Positions 1 to 5,361 of a DNA stretch of 5,710 nt are shown piece by piece; positions within the stretch are counted from its first letter, which is position 1; every line of letters starts with the position of its first letter. Below the pieces are notes generated by a model. It was given only the letters and a program-made list of their open reading frames with translations. It was not told the origin of the DNA and did not search any database. Location of the stretch: assembly GCA_947095945.1 (NCBI GenBank), contig CAMUQM010000135.1:1-5710 (forward strand), given 5' to 3'. The position numbers were made by a program, and so were the translations under genes. This DNA comes from an uncultured Prevotella sp. GTDB taxonomy: Bacteria > Bacteroidota > Bacteroidia > Bacteroidales > Bacteroidaceae.

Positions 1-614
1 CGCTTCAGGTGATACTGGAGTTTCTCGGAACATTTGCGTTTGCCATATCAGGCATTCGCCATGCTGCACAGAAGCACTTCGACTGGTTCGGAGGTTATGT
101 CTGTGGCTTTGCCGTCGCTATTGGTGGCGGTACGATTCGTGACACCATGTTAGGAGTGCGCCCATTCTGGACAGCAAACATCATGTACGTACTCTGTACT
201 GGTCTTGCGCTCTTCCTCGTTATCTTGTCGCGTAGGTGGATTCAACGCCTTAATAATGCATGGTTCGTCTTCGATACACTCGGTCTGGCACTCTTCACCA
301 TCGCCGGTATTCAAAAGACTATTGCATTAGGACATCCCTTTTGGGTAGCCGTTATCATGGGCTGTATCACAGGTGTGGCAGGTGGTGTTATCCGTGATGT
401 ATTGCTAAATAATATCCCTGTAATCTTCCATAAAGAGATTTATGCTGTGGCGAGTGTGGCAGGAGGACTCATTTACTGGGCACTCTTCTCACTCGGATTA
501 TCACTTCCAGTGACAGTTATCGTTACATTCCTTACAATCTGTTTAATTCGTTTTATTGCAGTGGGTTATCATATTTCCCTCCCCACATTGCAAGATGATG
601 ACGAAAAAAAATAA
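1..614 (+). CDS. TRIC family cation channel (YicG/UPF0126), 5'-partial
   Basis: This is an inner-membrane protein of the bacterial TRIC (trimeric intracellular cation channel) family, formerly UPF0126; family members conduct monovalent cations, mainly K+. Numbering from the GTG at position 9, the two family repeats are plain: a first half with FLGTFAFAISG at about 5-15 and the glycine motif GGGTIRD at 39-45, and a second half with GVAGGVIRDVLL at about 122-133. Both halves carry the GGxxRD kink signature. About seven hydrophobic segments can be seen, and the C-terminus is short and charged (DDDEKK). The reading frame stays open to the left edge (codons for Leu and Gln precede the GTG), and many relatives have a few more residues before the first helix. 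I therefore treat the start as lying outside the window, although GTG at 9 is possible. The length of about 201 residues is normal for the family. The stop is TAA at 612-614. The substrate is inferred from the family only. Confidence 0.9.
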   Translation, partial: LQVILEFLGTFAFAISGIRHAAQKHFDWFGGYVCGFAVAIGGGTIRDTMLGVRPFWTANIMYVLCTGLALFLVILSRRWIQRLNNAWFVFDTLGLALFTIAGIQKTIALGHPFWVAVIMGCITGVAGGVIRDVLLNNIPVIFHKEIYAVASVAGGLIYWALFSLGLSLPVTVIVTFLTICLIRFIAVGYHISLPTLQDDDEKK

Positions 615-633
615 TAAAAAAGATTGCGAAACA

Positions 634-665
634 TTTGGTGGAACCAATAAAAAGCAATACCTTTG
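634..665 (+). promoter_or_regulatory. Bacteroidetes-type promoter of the tRNA-Arg gene
   Basis: TTTG at 634-637 (the -33 box) and TACCTTTG at 658-665 (the -7 box, consensus TAnnTTTG) are separated by 20 bases, the spacing expected for the primary sigma factor of Bacteroidetes. Transcription should start near 671, leaving about 50 bases of leader before the tRNA. A small inverted repeat, TTGGT/ACCAA at 635-647, overlaps the -33 box. Confidence 0.75.
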
Positions 666-709
666 CACTCGCAATTCAGAAATGAAAGATTCTTCATCAA
701 TCTGTTTGC

Positions 710-725
710 AACCATAATAATGGTT
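710..725 (+). other. Small hairpin overlapping the 5' end of the tRNA
   Basis: AACCAT (710-715) and ATGGTT (720-725) are perfectly complementary around a 4-base loop, AATA. The 3' arm includes the first four bases of the mature tRNA (722-725), so in the precursor this hairpin competes with the acceptor stem or marks the RNase P cleavage region. It may have no function. Confidence 0.35.
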
Positions 726-795
726 CCGTAGCTCAACTGAATAGAGCACTTGACTACGGATCAAGAGGTTACAGGTTTGAATCCTGTCGGAATCA
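722..795 (+). tRNA. tRNA-Arg (anticodon ACG)
   Basis: This is a complete 74-base cloverleaf. The acceptor stem is GGTTCCG (722-728) with CGGAATC (788-794), all paired, including one G-U. The D stem is GCTC (731-734) with GAGC (744-747). The anticodon stem is CTTGA (749-753) with TCAAG (761-765) around the loop CTACGGA, which places anticodon ACG at 756-758. The T stem is ACAGG (771-775) with CCTGT (783-787). The discriminator base is A795 and CCA is not encoded. ACG would be edited to ICG and read CGU, CGC and CGA arginine codons. The gene has its own promoter and terminator. It lies just beside the probably acquired ATPase-nuclease operon, and tRNA genes are common integration sites. Confidence 0.97.
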
Positions 796-796
796 C

Positions 797-830
797 AAAA
801 GGAATACTCGCAAGAGTGTTCCTTTTTTTT
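797..830 (+). terminator. Intrinsic terminator of the tRNA-Arg gene
   Basis: The stem AAAAGGAATACTC pairs with GAGTGTTCCTTTT around a GCAA tetraloop, with one G-U pair. A run of eight T follows directly (823-830). It starts one base after the discriminator-plus-one position, so the primary transcript is very short at its 3' end. Confidence 0.9.
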
Positions 831-850
831 GTTCTCCGAACTACGAATTT

Positions 851-884
851 CTTGAATGACACAAATTATTTAGTAATACCTTTG
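851..884 (+). promoter_or_regulatory. Possible promoter reading into the 885-1187 gap
   Basis: TACCTTTG at 877-884 is a perfect TAnnTTTG -7 box, identical to that of the tRNA gene. The only -33 candidate is CTTG at 851-854, one mismatch from TTTG and 22 bases away, so the match is weaker. No coding sequence lies downstream on this strand. If active, it would make a non-coding transcript starting near 890 and running into the folded segment at 975-1111. Confidence 0.3.
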
Positions 885-974
885 AACTTTTTATTCGTTC
901 ACCCTTTGACACACATCCTTCTCAGACTTCTAATAATCAGTTTTTTACTATTTGTGAGATGATTTTATGCGGAG

Positions 975-1111
975 ATTAATTAAAGGGAAAGCGAAAAATA
1001 AGCCTTTACTGCGGTATGAATAGGAGTGAAATAGTAAGGTGTTAGCATGCGAGAGTGGTATGTCTGTGGCGCAAAAGACTGCTAAGCAACGTCCCTTTAG
1101 TGTGTATTAAT
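975..1111 (+). ncRNA. Candidate structured RNA in the tRNA-operon gap
   Basis: The stretch between the tRNA terminator and the 3' end of the nuclease gene (831-1187) has no convincing protein gene but holds nested complementary segments. The outer stem is TAAAGGGA (981-988) with TCCCTTTA (1092-1099), extendable by ATTAAT (975-980) with ATTAAT (1106-1111) across a bulge. Inside it lie CCTTTACT (1003-1010) with AGTAAGG (1033-1039, one bulged T), TTAGCA (1042-1047) with TGCTAA (1080-1085), and GTCT (1062-1065) with AGAC (1076-1079) stacked on the previous stem. This would be a two-arm junction of about 130 bases. I do not recognise an RNA family. The strand is uncertain: + is chosen because of the possible upstream promoter at 851-884, but on the - strand it would be the 3' untranslated part of the ATPase-nuclease operon. 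Confidence 0.35.
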
Positions 1112-1145
1112 AGTGTAATCGTCCTTGATAAGTTTAAGTAAATGG

Positions 1146-1177
1146 ATGGAAGGGGAGTCCAGAACATGCCCTTCCGT
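1146..1177 (-). terminator. Hairpin after the nuclease gene, possible weak terminator
   Basis: ATGGAAGGG (1146-1154) and CCCTTCCGT (1169-1177) form a 9-bp stem (one G-U) around a 14-base loop, beginning 11 bases past the stop codon of the nuclease gene. It is placed where an operon terminator would be, but neither strand shows a clean T run after it, so it may act as a Rho-dependent stop, a 3' end stabiliser, or the end of a + strand RNA from the gap. Confidence 0.35.
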
Positions 1178-1187
1178 CTTGATAACG

Positions 1188-1871
1188 TTATAATGACGCG
1201 ATGAGGTTATCTATATTTACAGAGCAAGAGGTGTCCCCTTCAGGTACTTCCACATGCTTGATAATCATATCGTTAGGTTGGTATTGTTCTGCAATATGAG
1301 CATCAGACATAGAGAAATCGGAGCCATTTACCGTGGTACTCTTTTCTTTTTTAAGTTCCGCTTTACATCTATATATTGCTTTATGATAAGTGCTTATCAT
1401 TTTCCTCTTGTTGGTTTTAAAGGAATCATTATCGTCTATCTTTATCTCAACCCGAATAGGATAACTGATAATTATCCCCAATTCCTGATAATTTTCTAAG
1501 CCAAAATCCTTTATAGAGCTAAGTAATAACTTGGTTCTTACGACTGAACTACTAATCTGCCAGATGGCTTTTTCATCAAAATTAGACTTCATTTCAGAAT
1601 AGACGATATAGTCCTTATCTCCCACTTGTAGTAAGAAGATACCATCACAGTCGCACTGATAGCTGCAGTTTGGGAGCTTACTGTTAAAAGAGTCCTTACA
1701 TTTCTTTAGCAAATGGTTCTCTATTTCTATTATTGTTCCAGCATGTTCATAGGTAACTTGCTCAAGCTTATTGGCTTCTTTCTGGTGCTCAGATTTGGTT
1801 ACTTTACTGTCATGTTGTTTAAAAAAGCAGGCTTGTAAAAGGCAATTGCGTAGGACAGAGAAGTCTATCAT
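1188..1871 (-). CDS. PD-(D/E)XK nuclease-like partner of the ATPase
   Basis: This 227-residue soluble protein is not one I can name. Its core reads like a PD-(D/E)XK (restriction-endonuclease-like) fold: a helix with acidic residues (E49, E51), then a strand with D74 and D76 (CDCDGIFLL), then a strand ending in SEMKS, giving E93-x-K95, then a helix containing Q105 (AIWQISSSVVRTKLLL), where many such nucleases have a fourth motif. D76, E93 and K95 would be the metal-binding and catalytic set. Cysteines cluster just before it (C58, C69, C73, C75). The N-terminal 45 residues are charged and the C-terminal third has no recognised motif. The ATG overlaps the TGA of the ATPase gene (ATGA, 1868-1871), so translation is probably coupled. 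The likely job, by inference, is the nuclease effector of an ATPase-controlled defence module; RloB-, HNH- and TOPRIM-type motifs are not seen. The gene is A+T-rich. The palindrome ATAACGTTAT (1182-1191) overlaps the TAA stop. Confidence 0.75.
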   Translation of the reverse strand: MIDFSVLRNCLLQACFFKQHDSKVTKSEHQKEANKLEQVTYEHAGTIIEIENHLLKKCKDSFNSKLPNCSYQCDCDGIFLLQVGDKDYIVYSEMKSNFDEKAIWQISSSVVRTKLLLSSIKDFGLENYQELGIIISYPIRVEIKIDDNDSFKTNKRKMISTYHKAIYRCKAELKKEKSTTVNGSDFSMSDAHIAEQYQPNDMIIKHVEVPEGDTSCSVNIDNLIASL

Positions 1872-3136
1872 TGGTCAGAAGCATTAAGGGAGTACAACAT
1901 TTCATCAATCTGTTCATCCTGTTTACGCATTTTTTCTACCGTCTCATAGAAGGTCTTCATTGGTATTCCACCTTCTTCCACAGGCAGTTTTTCTATCACA
2001 ACCTTACCTGTATCGTCATCTCTATGGAAGAAATACGCCTTCACATTATCGCCATAAAGGAATGTTTTTTCTGATAAACCATTTGCGGTACAATACTCTT
2101 TAAAGGTTGCTTCATCCTTCTTACGGATATTACCTAACTTGATAAGCTGGTTCAATCTATCCATAAAATAATCGCTATGTGTCGTGATATGGAACAAGAA
2201 ACCATTATTGATGCATTCCGCAATAAGGTCTGCCACCTGAATCTGCATGGATGGATGCAGATGTGCTTCAGGCTCTTCCAAACATATTGCTGCATTTGTG
2301 CCAGGGCGATTCTTTAATAGAAACAAAAGCGGACTAATCTCCTTTATAGAGGAGGCTGCGGCAGACATGTTCACGTGTTCGCCTCCATCAAGTACCAGAA
2401 ATTCCTTACCTTCTTCCTTAACAACATCCCCATCAGTTATCTTCTTAATCTGGTTGAGATAAGGAGACGGCTCACCAGTAGACCATATAGAAGTGCAATA
2501 ATCGTTGTCAAGTAAGAATCTGTCATACATCCCGTCGCGATTTATGGCGCTGGTAAGGGAATAATTGGTATTAATCAAAGCTCCGTTTGCAGGTGGAAAG
2601 ATTAAAGCAGCGGGATAATTGCTTTTAAGTAATCTGTGGGAAAGCTTCGTCTGACAGTATCTTCCTACTGTAAATACAGTGTTAAAGATGATGTTTTCCC
2701 TATTCTCTCTGTCATTAATAGAGATGTTTAGAGTATTACCTAATCTCTTTTCTTTCTCCTCTCTGGTTGCAGTTATCTCTTGATATGTGACATGAAGAGG
2801 CTCGCCAAACTCTGGAAAGCGAAAGTCTACGTCACATTCTATGGTCGGATCTCCTAATAATGCGCGCATAAATGCTGTCACATTATTGTGAAGATATGTT
2901 GAAAGTATATCACCCGAAAGTGTAAAAGATCCTGAGGACTCCTTTCCTATCAAAGATTCATATAGTTTTGTGCACTCTCTTAAATCTGATAGGTTTGTGA
3001 AAAGATAATAAACAAGATAGTTCGCGTAACTCTTTCCCAGCTTTGACATACCCGTAAACACCATGAATGGTGCTACTTGGAATGATACTTCCTGTAAAGG
3101 TCCGAACTTATGAATGTCTATAATTATCTTTTTCAT
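1868..3136 (-). CDS. ABC-type AAA family ATPase (AAA_15/AAA_21, OLD-like), defence candidate
   Basis: This is a cytoplasmic ATPase of the RecF/OLD/SMC-like ABC class, 422 residues from the chosen start. In order: an N-terminal strand pair (IIIDIHKFGPL), Walker A GMSKLGKS at 29-36, a divergent helical insertion at about 45-170, a PPANGAL segment at 181-187 where relatives have a PAxR-type motif, a signature-like SAAASS at 258-263, Walker B with catalytic glutamate (ICLEEPEAHLHP, E287/E288) at about 284-295, and an H-loop THS at 319-321. The last 100 residues are charged and contain no TOPRIM domain, unlike OLD and GajA proteins. The frame also opens at TTG 3145, three codons earlier; I prefer ATG 3136 because MKKIIIDIHKFGPL is a typical beginning and the TTG lies inside a palindrome. 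It is the first gene of a two-gene operon with the nuclease-like protein (4-base overlap). By inference it senses or gates an effector nuclease. Confidence 0.88.
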   Translation of the reverse strand: MKKIIIDIHKFGPLQEVSFQVAPFMVFTGMSKLGKSYANYLVYYLFTNLSDLRECTKLYESLIGKESSGSFTLSGDILSTYLHNNVTAFMRALLGDPTIECDVDFRFPEFGEPLHVTYQEITATREEKEKRLGNTLNISINDRENRENIIFNTVFTVGRYCQTKLSHRLLKSNYPAALIFPPANGALINTNYSLTSAINRDGMYDRFLLDNDYCTSIWSTGEPSPYLNQIKKITDGDVVKEEGKEFLVLDGGEHVNMSAAASSIKEISPLLFLLKNRPGTNAAICLEEPEAHLHPSMQIQVADLIAECINNGFLFHITTHSDYFMDRLNQLIKLGNIRKKDEATFKEYCTANGLSEKTFLYGDNVKAYFFHRDDDTGKVVIEKLPVEEGGIPMKTFYETVEKMRKQDEQIDEMLYSLNASDQ

Positions 3137-3141
3137 ATGAT

Positions 3142-3151
3142 CCAATATTGG
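3142..3151 (-). promoter_or_regulatory. Palindrome CCAATATTGG in the operon leader
   Basis: This perfect 10-base palindrome lies 5 bases before the ATPase ATG and about 55-60 bases downstream of the inferred transcription start. Its position would suit an operator or a site that limits ribosome access. No repressor gene is nearby and a 10-base palindrome can arise by chance, so this is tentative. Confidence 0.25.
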
Positions 3152-3209
3152 TAAAATGGGTTCTACATCACGGGTTTAGCAGAGTGGTTAGAAACCATAT
3201 ATTATGGCA

Positions 3210-3241
3210 CAAAGATACGAAAAATAATGTATTAAGTGAAA
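3210..3241 (-). promoter_or_regulatory. Bacteroidetes-type promoter of the ATPase-nuclease operon
   Basis: On the - strand, TATCTTTG (3217-3210) is a perfect TAnnTTTG -7 box. Exactly 20 bases upstream is TTTC (3241-3238), one mismatch from the TTTG -33 box; the same 20-base spacing is used by the tRNA promoter. Transcription should start near 3203, giving a leader of about 67 bases. That leader begins with a small hairpin (CCATA/TATGG). Confidence 0.6.
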
Positions 3242-3395
3242 AATATATGAGAAATTATTGGTTAGTAGACAGTTGAAAGGGAAGGACGACTCTTCCGTTG
3301 TATAGTCTTGTAGAATAGAGGAATAGATAAAAGAGAGAGCGTATTATCCCTTCTTGTTGTAAAGTAATTTCCCAATTGCTTTTTAATAGAGGGTC

Positions 3396-3487
3396 TTTTG
3401 CACTGCAAAAGATGCCCTTTTACGTGGTAAAAGGTGCCCTTTTGAGGTATAAAAGACGCCCTTTTGGCGTGTAAAAGGGCATCTTTT
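3396..3487. repeat. 22-base tandem array of alternating TTTT/AAAAG arms with a 17-bp closing inverted repeat
   Basis: Four units of exactly 22 bases start at 3396, 3418, 3440 and 3462, and a partial fifth starts at 3484. Each unit is TTTT, seven variable bases, AAAAG, then a six-base spacer (ATGCCC, GTGCCC, ACGCCC, and finally GGCATC). The last spacer is inverted relative to the first. As a result AAAAGATGCCCTTTTAC (3407-3423) is perfectly complementary to GTAAAAGGGCATCTTTT (3471-3487), 17 bp with 47 bases between. Each AAAAG can pair with the CTTTT on either side, so the tract can fold as a row of short hairpins (for example CCTTTTAC/GTAAAAGG at 3416-3434) or as one long stem. It lies between two divergently transcribed units. 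It could be a REP-like element, a transcription barrier or a protein-binding array; the function is unknown. Confidence 0.85.
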
Positions 3488-3496
3488 ACAAGGGTG

Positions 3497-3529
3497 TTTG
3501 TAACCTTTTGTTTTTCTGATAGTTACAAA
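3497..3529. repeat. Inverted repeat TTTGTAAC / GTTACAAA
   Basis: Perfect 8-base arms at 3497-3504 and 3522-3529 are separated by 17 bases, ten bases after the 22-base array. The arms could be two half-sites for a dimeric regulator or a hairpin of modest strength; the loop is T-rich. The nearest promoters are about 260 bases away on each side, so no target gene is obvious. Confidence 0.5.
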
Positions 3530-3599
3530 TCCGGAAATAAGAGGAAATCTGTTGTTTTTCGATTTAGTGTGTATAATAAAGTGTAAAGATTTTGTTAAG

Positions 3600-3671
3600 T
3601 AGGTAATTAGGTGGGTTGGTGAGTGGGAAAGTAGATGATTTCATGGGTTGATAGGTGTATGGGTTGGGTGC
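3600..3671. repeat. G/T-rich low-complexity tract in the upstream region of the PepSY gene
   Basis: The + strand here is strongly biased to G and T with almost no C, and has several GGG runs and an exact repeat ATGGGTTG at 3643-3650 and 3659-3666. The G runs are spaced too unevenly for a confident quadruplex. The rest of the stretch 3530-3777 shows no gene I can support: an opposite-strand open frame at 3607-3801 has no coding character. Confidence 0.4.
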
Positions 3672-3777
3672 TATAGAGACATTTAGCTCCTTCAACTGCT
3701 ATGATGTCTTTATAAGAATGCGCCTGTTCCCACCGTCTAAATAAACAGACGATGTGCGGAATGTGAATTTTTATTTG

Positions 3778-3785
3778 TAAGTTTG
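3778..3785 (+). promoter_or_regulatory. Possible -7 box for the PepSY gene
   Basis: TAAGTTTG fits TAnnTTTG and lies 40 bases before the ATG, so transcription would start near 3792. The -33 region has only TGTG (3753-3756, 21 bases upstream), one mismatch from TTTG. A purine-rich AAGGAAG at about 3807-3813 lies some 12 bases before the start codon and is a weak ribosome-binding candidate. Confidence 0.35.
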
Positions 3786-3825
3786 TAGGTGAAAATAACA
3801 CTTATAAGGAAGAATATAACTTTAT

Positions 3826-5244
3826 ATGAAACGCAGAACGTGGCGCAAATATCATAAATGGACGGGACTTATCATCAGTTTCTTCTTGGTAATGTTTTGT
3901 CTTTCGGGAATCGTCTTGAACCATCGTCGGTGCTTTGCTGACGTCAATGTGAGCAGAGCAGTGCTACCTGGTCGGTATGATTTCAAGCATTGGAACAACG
4001 GATTGTTGCGTGGAACGCTGCGTTGTAAGGATGATAAGGGGCACGATATGGTGCTCATCTATGGTGCTGCAGGCGTTATTCGGACAGATACGGCAGCGTC
4101 AATCTTCATTGATTATAACCAGGGATTGCCTTCAGGTGCTGATTATCGGCAGATGAGAGGAGTGGTACAGACGAAAAACGGACAGGTCTTTGCTGCAAGT
4201 GTCATGGGTCTTTACCAACTCAAACCCCACCAGGGCTGGCAGTCGGTGGCACTTCCTGAGATGGATTCGGATGATCTGTTGAGCGACATTACCACACGGG
4301 GTGACACGCTGGTGGTGCTCTCGCGTTCCTATCTTTACTATGCTACAGCCCCTTACCGACAGTTCCATAAGGTGGAGATACAGCCTGCTGTGGGCGACGA
4401 TGGTAAGGTTTCGCTCTTCCGGCAGGTGTGGTTGCTGCATAGTGGTGGGCTTTTCGGGACCTTGGGGAAGCTGATTGTCGACCTCATAGCACTCATTCTC
4501 ATCGCTCTTTGTGTGACGGGTGTGTGGTTCTGGGTGCGTCCGACACATACAAAAGTATTGAATTGGCATAATAAGATTGGTGTGTTTACCATCGTATTGA
4601 CGCTCTTCACGGCGATAACAGGGTGGGCTTTGCGTCCTCCAGTGATGATCCCACTGACCATGAATAACACCCATCCGCTGCCTGGAACAGTATTGGCAAG
4701 CGATAACGCATGGTACGATTGTCTGCGAATGATACGTTATGACGAGCAGAATCACGACTGGTTACTGTCGACATCAAAGGGCTTTTGCTCCTTATCTTCG
4801 CTAACCTCAAAGCCACAACCCATCACCATTGCACCGCCAGTGAGTGTGATGGGGCAGACGGTATGGCAACGTGACGAGAGTGGAATGTGGCTTGTTGGCT
4901 CTTTCGATGGGCTCTTTCGGTGGAACAGACAGGCTGGACAGATTGAGCCTTACAATAATATGATGGTTGCAAGGGCTACTATTCCGGGGACAGCTGCCGC
5001 TGGTCAGATGGTAGTAGGCTATAGTTCCGACTTCACAGGTGAGGAATGTGTGGCTGATTATTACGATGGTACGTTCTTCTCTGCCCAACCTGAAGAGTTG
5101 AGAACCATGCCAATGTCACTGTGGAGTCTTGCCTTAGAGGTGCATACGGGTCGTATTTATGCTGGTGCTATAGGCTCTTTCCTCTTTATCTTTGTTGCCG
5201 GATTGTTCGTAATCATCGCACTGTGGTCGGGTAAGAAGAGCTAA
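3826..5244 (+). CDS. PepSY-associated TM helix domain protein
   Basis: This 472-residue inner-membrane protein begins with the typical PepSY_TM opening: WRKYHKW at 6-12 runs straight into the first membrane helix (13-32). Further helices are at about 213-237, 250-269 and 444-467, with two large soluble segments (about 35-210 and 270-440) probably outside the membrane. Histidines sit at or near the helix ends in family positions: H10, H34, H205 (LLHSGGLFG), H248 (WHNKIG) and H440 (EVHTGRIYAG). In relatives such as FoxB-type reductases these bind haem, and the proteins act in siderophore-iron reduction or haem redox; that role is inferred here. The soluble segments lack an obvious PepSY domain but show short repeats of the type GxxxxGLYxL and DGLFRWNRQAG that resemble beta-propeller blades. 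The start ATG is preceded by a weak purine-rich stretch. The gene is much richer in G+C than the ATPase-nuclease operon and seems to be transcribed alone. No TonB-dependent receptor is visible beside it. Confidence 0.88.
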   Translation: MKRRTWRKYHKWTGLIISFFLVMFCLSGIVLNHRRCFADVNVSRAVLPGRYDFKHWNNGLLRGTLRCKDDKGHDMVLIYGAAGVIRTDTAASIFIDYNQGLPSGADYRQMRGVVQTKNGQVFAASVMGLYQLKPHQGWQSVALPEMDSDDLLSDITTRGDTLVVLSRSYLYYATAPYRQFHKVEIQPAVGDDGKVSLFRQVWLLHSGGLFGTLGKLIVDLIALILIALCVTGVWFWVRPTHTKVLNWHNKIGVFTIVLTLFTAITGWALRPPVMIPLTMNNTHPLPGTVLASDNAWYDCLRMIRYDEQNHDWLLSTSKGFCSLSSLTSKPQPITIAPPVSVMGQTVWQRDESGMWLVGSFDGLFRWNRQAGQIEPYNNMMVARATIPGTAAAGQMVVGYSSDFTGEECVADYYDGTFFSAQPEELRTMPMSLWSLALEVHTGRIYAGAIGSFLFIFVAGLFVIIALWSGKKS

Positions 5245-5256
5245 AAAGCTTCTTAC
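5231..5256 (+). terminator. Hairpin across the PepSY stop codon, possible terminator
   Basis: GTAAGAA (5231-5237) pairs with TTCTTAC (5250-5256), continued inside by GCT/AGC around an A-rich loop that contains the TAA stop. The sequence that follows is A+T-rich (CTTATATATAATAG) but has no T run, so this is a weaker terminator than the tRNA one; it may instead protect the 3' end of the message. Confidence 0.45.
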
Positions 5257-5335
5257 CTTATATATAATAGACGTGAGAAAGAGGTATAACAGGGATAAAG
5301 AAGATATAAAATACGAGTAAAAAAGTCCGAGGAAT

Positions 5336-5361
5336 AAAAAAGCTTAAGCCCATGGCTTAAG
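5336..5361 (-). terminator. Intrinsic terminator for the leftward gene remnant
   Basis: Read on the - strand, CTTAAGCC (5361-5354), the loop ATG, and GGCTTAAG (5350-5343) form a perfect 8-bp stem followed by C and six T (5341-5336). It lies about 80 bases past the tandem stop codons at 5446-5441. Its orientation fits the - strand gene, not the PepSY gene, which approaches from the other side. Confidence 0.75.

Noticed and set aside
750..962. 70-codon open frame on the + strand
   Set aside because: It starts inside the tRNA gene and crosses the intrinsic terminator, and the peptide has no coding character.
985..1040. Resemblance of GGGAAAGCGAAAA and GAATAGGAGTGAAATAG to a conserved part of 23S rRNA
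   Set aside because: The shared words are short and the spacing between them does not fit 23S rRNA; the surrounding sequence is unlike rRNA. Chance similarity is the simpler reading, though an alignment would settle it.
975..1111. Retron msr-msd or group II intron RNA
   Set aside because: No reverse transcriptase is encoded in the window, and there is no recognisable domain V or intron boundary pattern.
3171..3197. tRNA-like D-arm text (GGGTTTAGCAGAGTGGTTAG) upstream of the ATPase gene, as a possible tRNA fragment or attachment site
   Set aside because: The D stem does not pair, no anticodon or T arm follows, and it does not match the tRNA-Arg at 722-795.
3396..3487. CRISPR array
   Set aside because: The period is only 22 bases, with short palindromic units and no conserved repeat of CRISPR length, unique spacers of proper size or cas genes.
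3600..3671. G-quadruplex
   Set aside because: GGG runs are separated by loops of very different length, some over 15 bases, so a stable quadruplex is doubtful.
3607..3801. 64-codon open frame on the - strand in the intergenic region
   Set aside because: It is mostly made from the low-complexity G/T tract, has no ribosome-binding site or recognisable motif, and runs antisense to the likely PepSY promoter.
4132..4755. 207-codon open frame opposite the PepSY gene
   Set aside because: It is antisense to a well supported membrane protein gene and rich in residues typical of shadow frames (His, Cys, Arg, Gln), with no domain.
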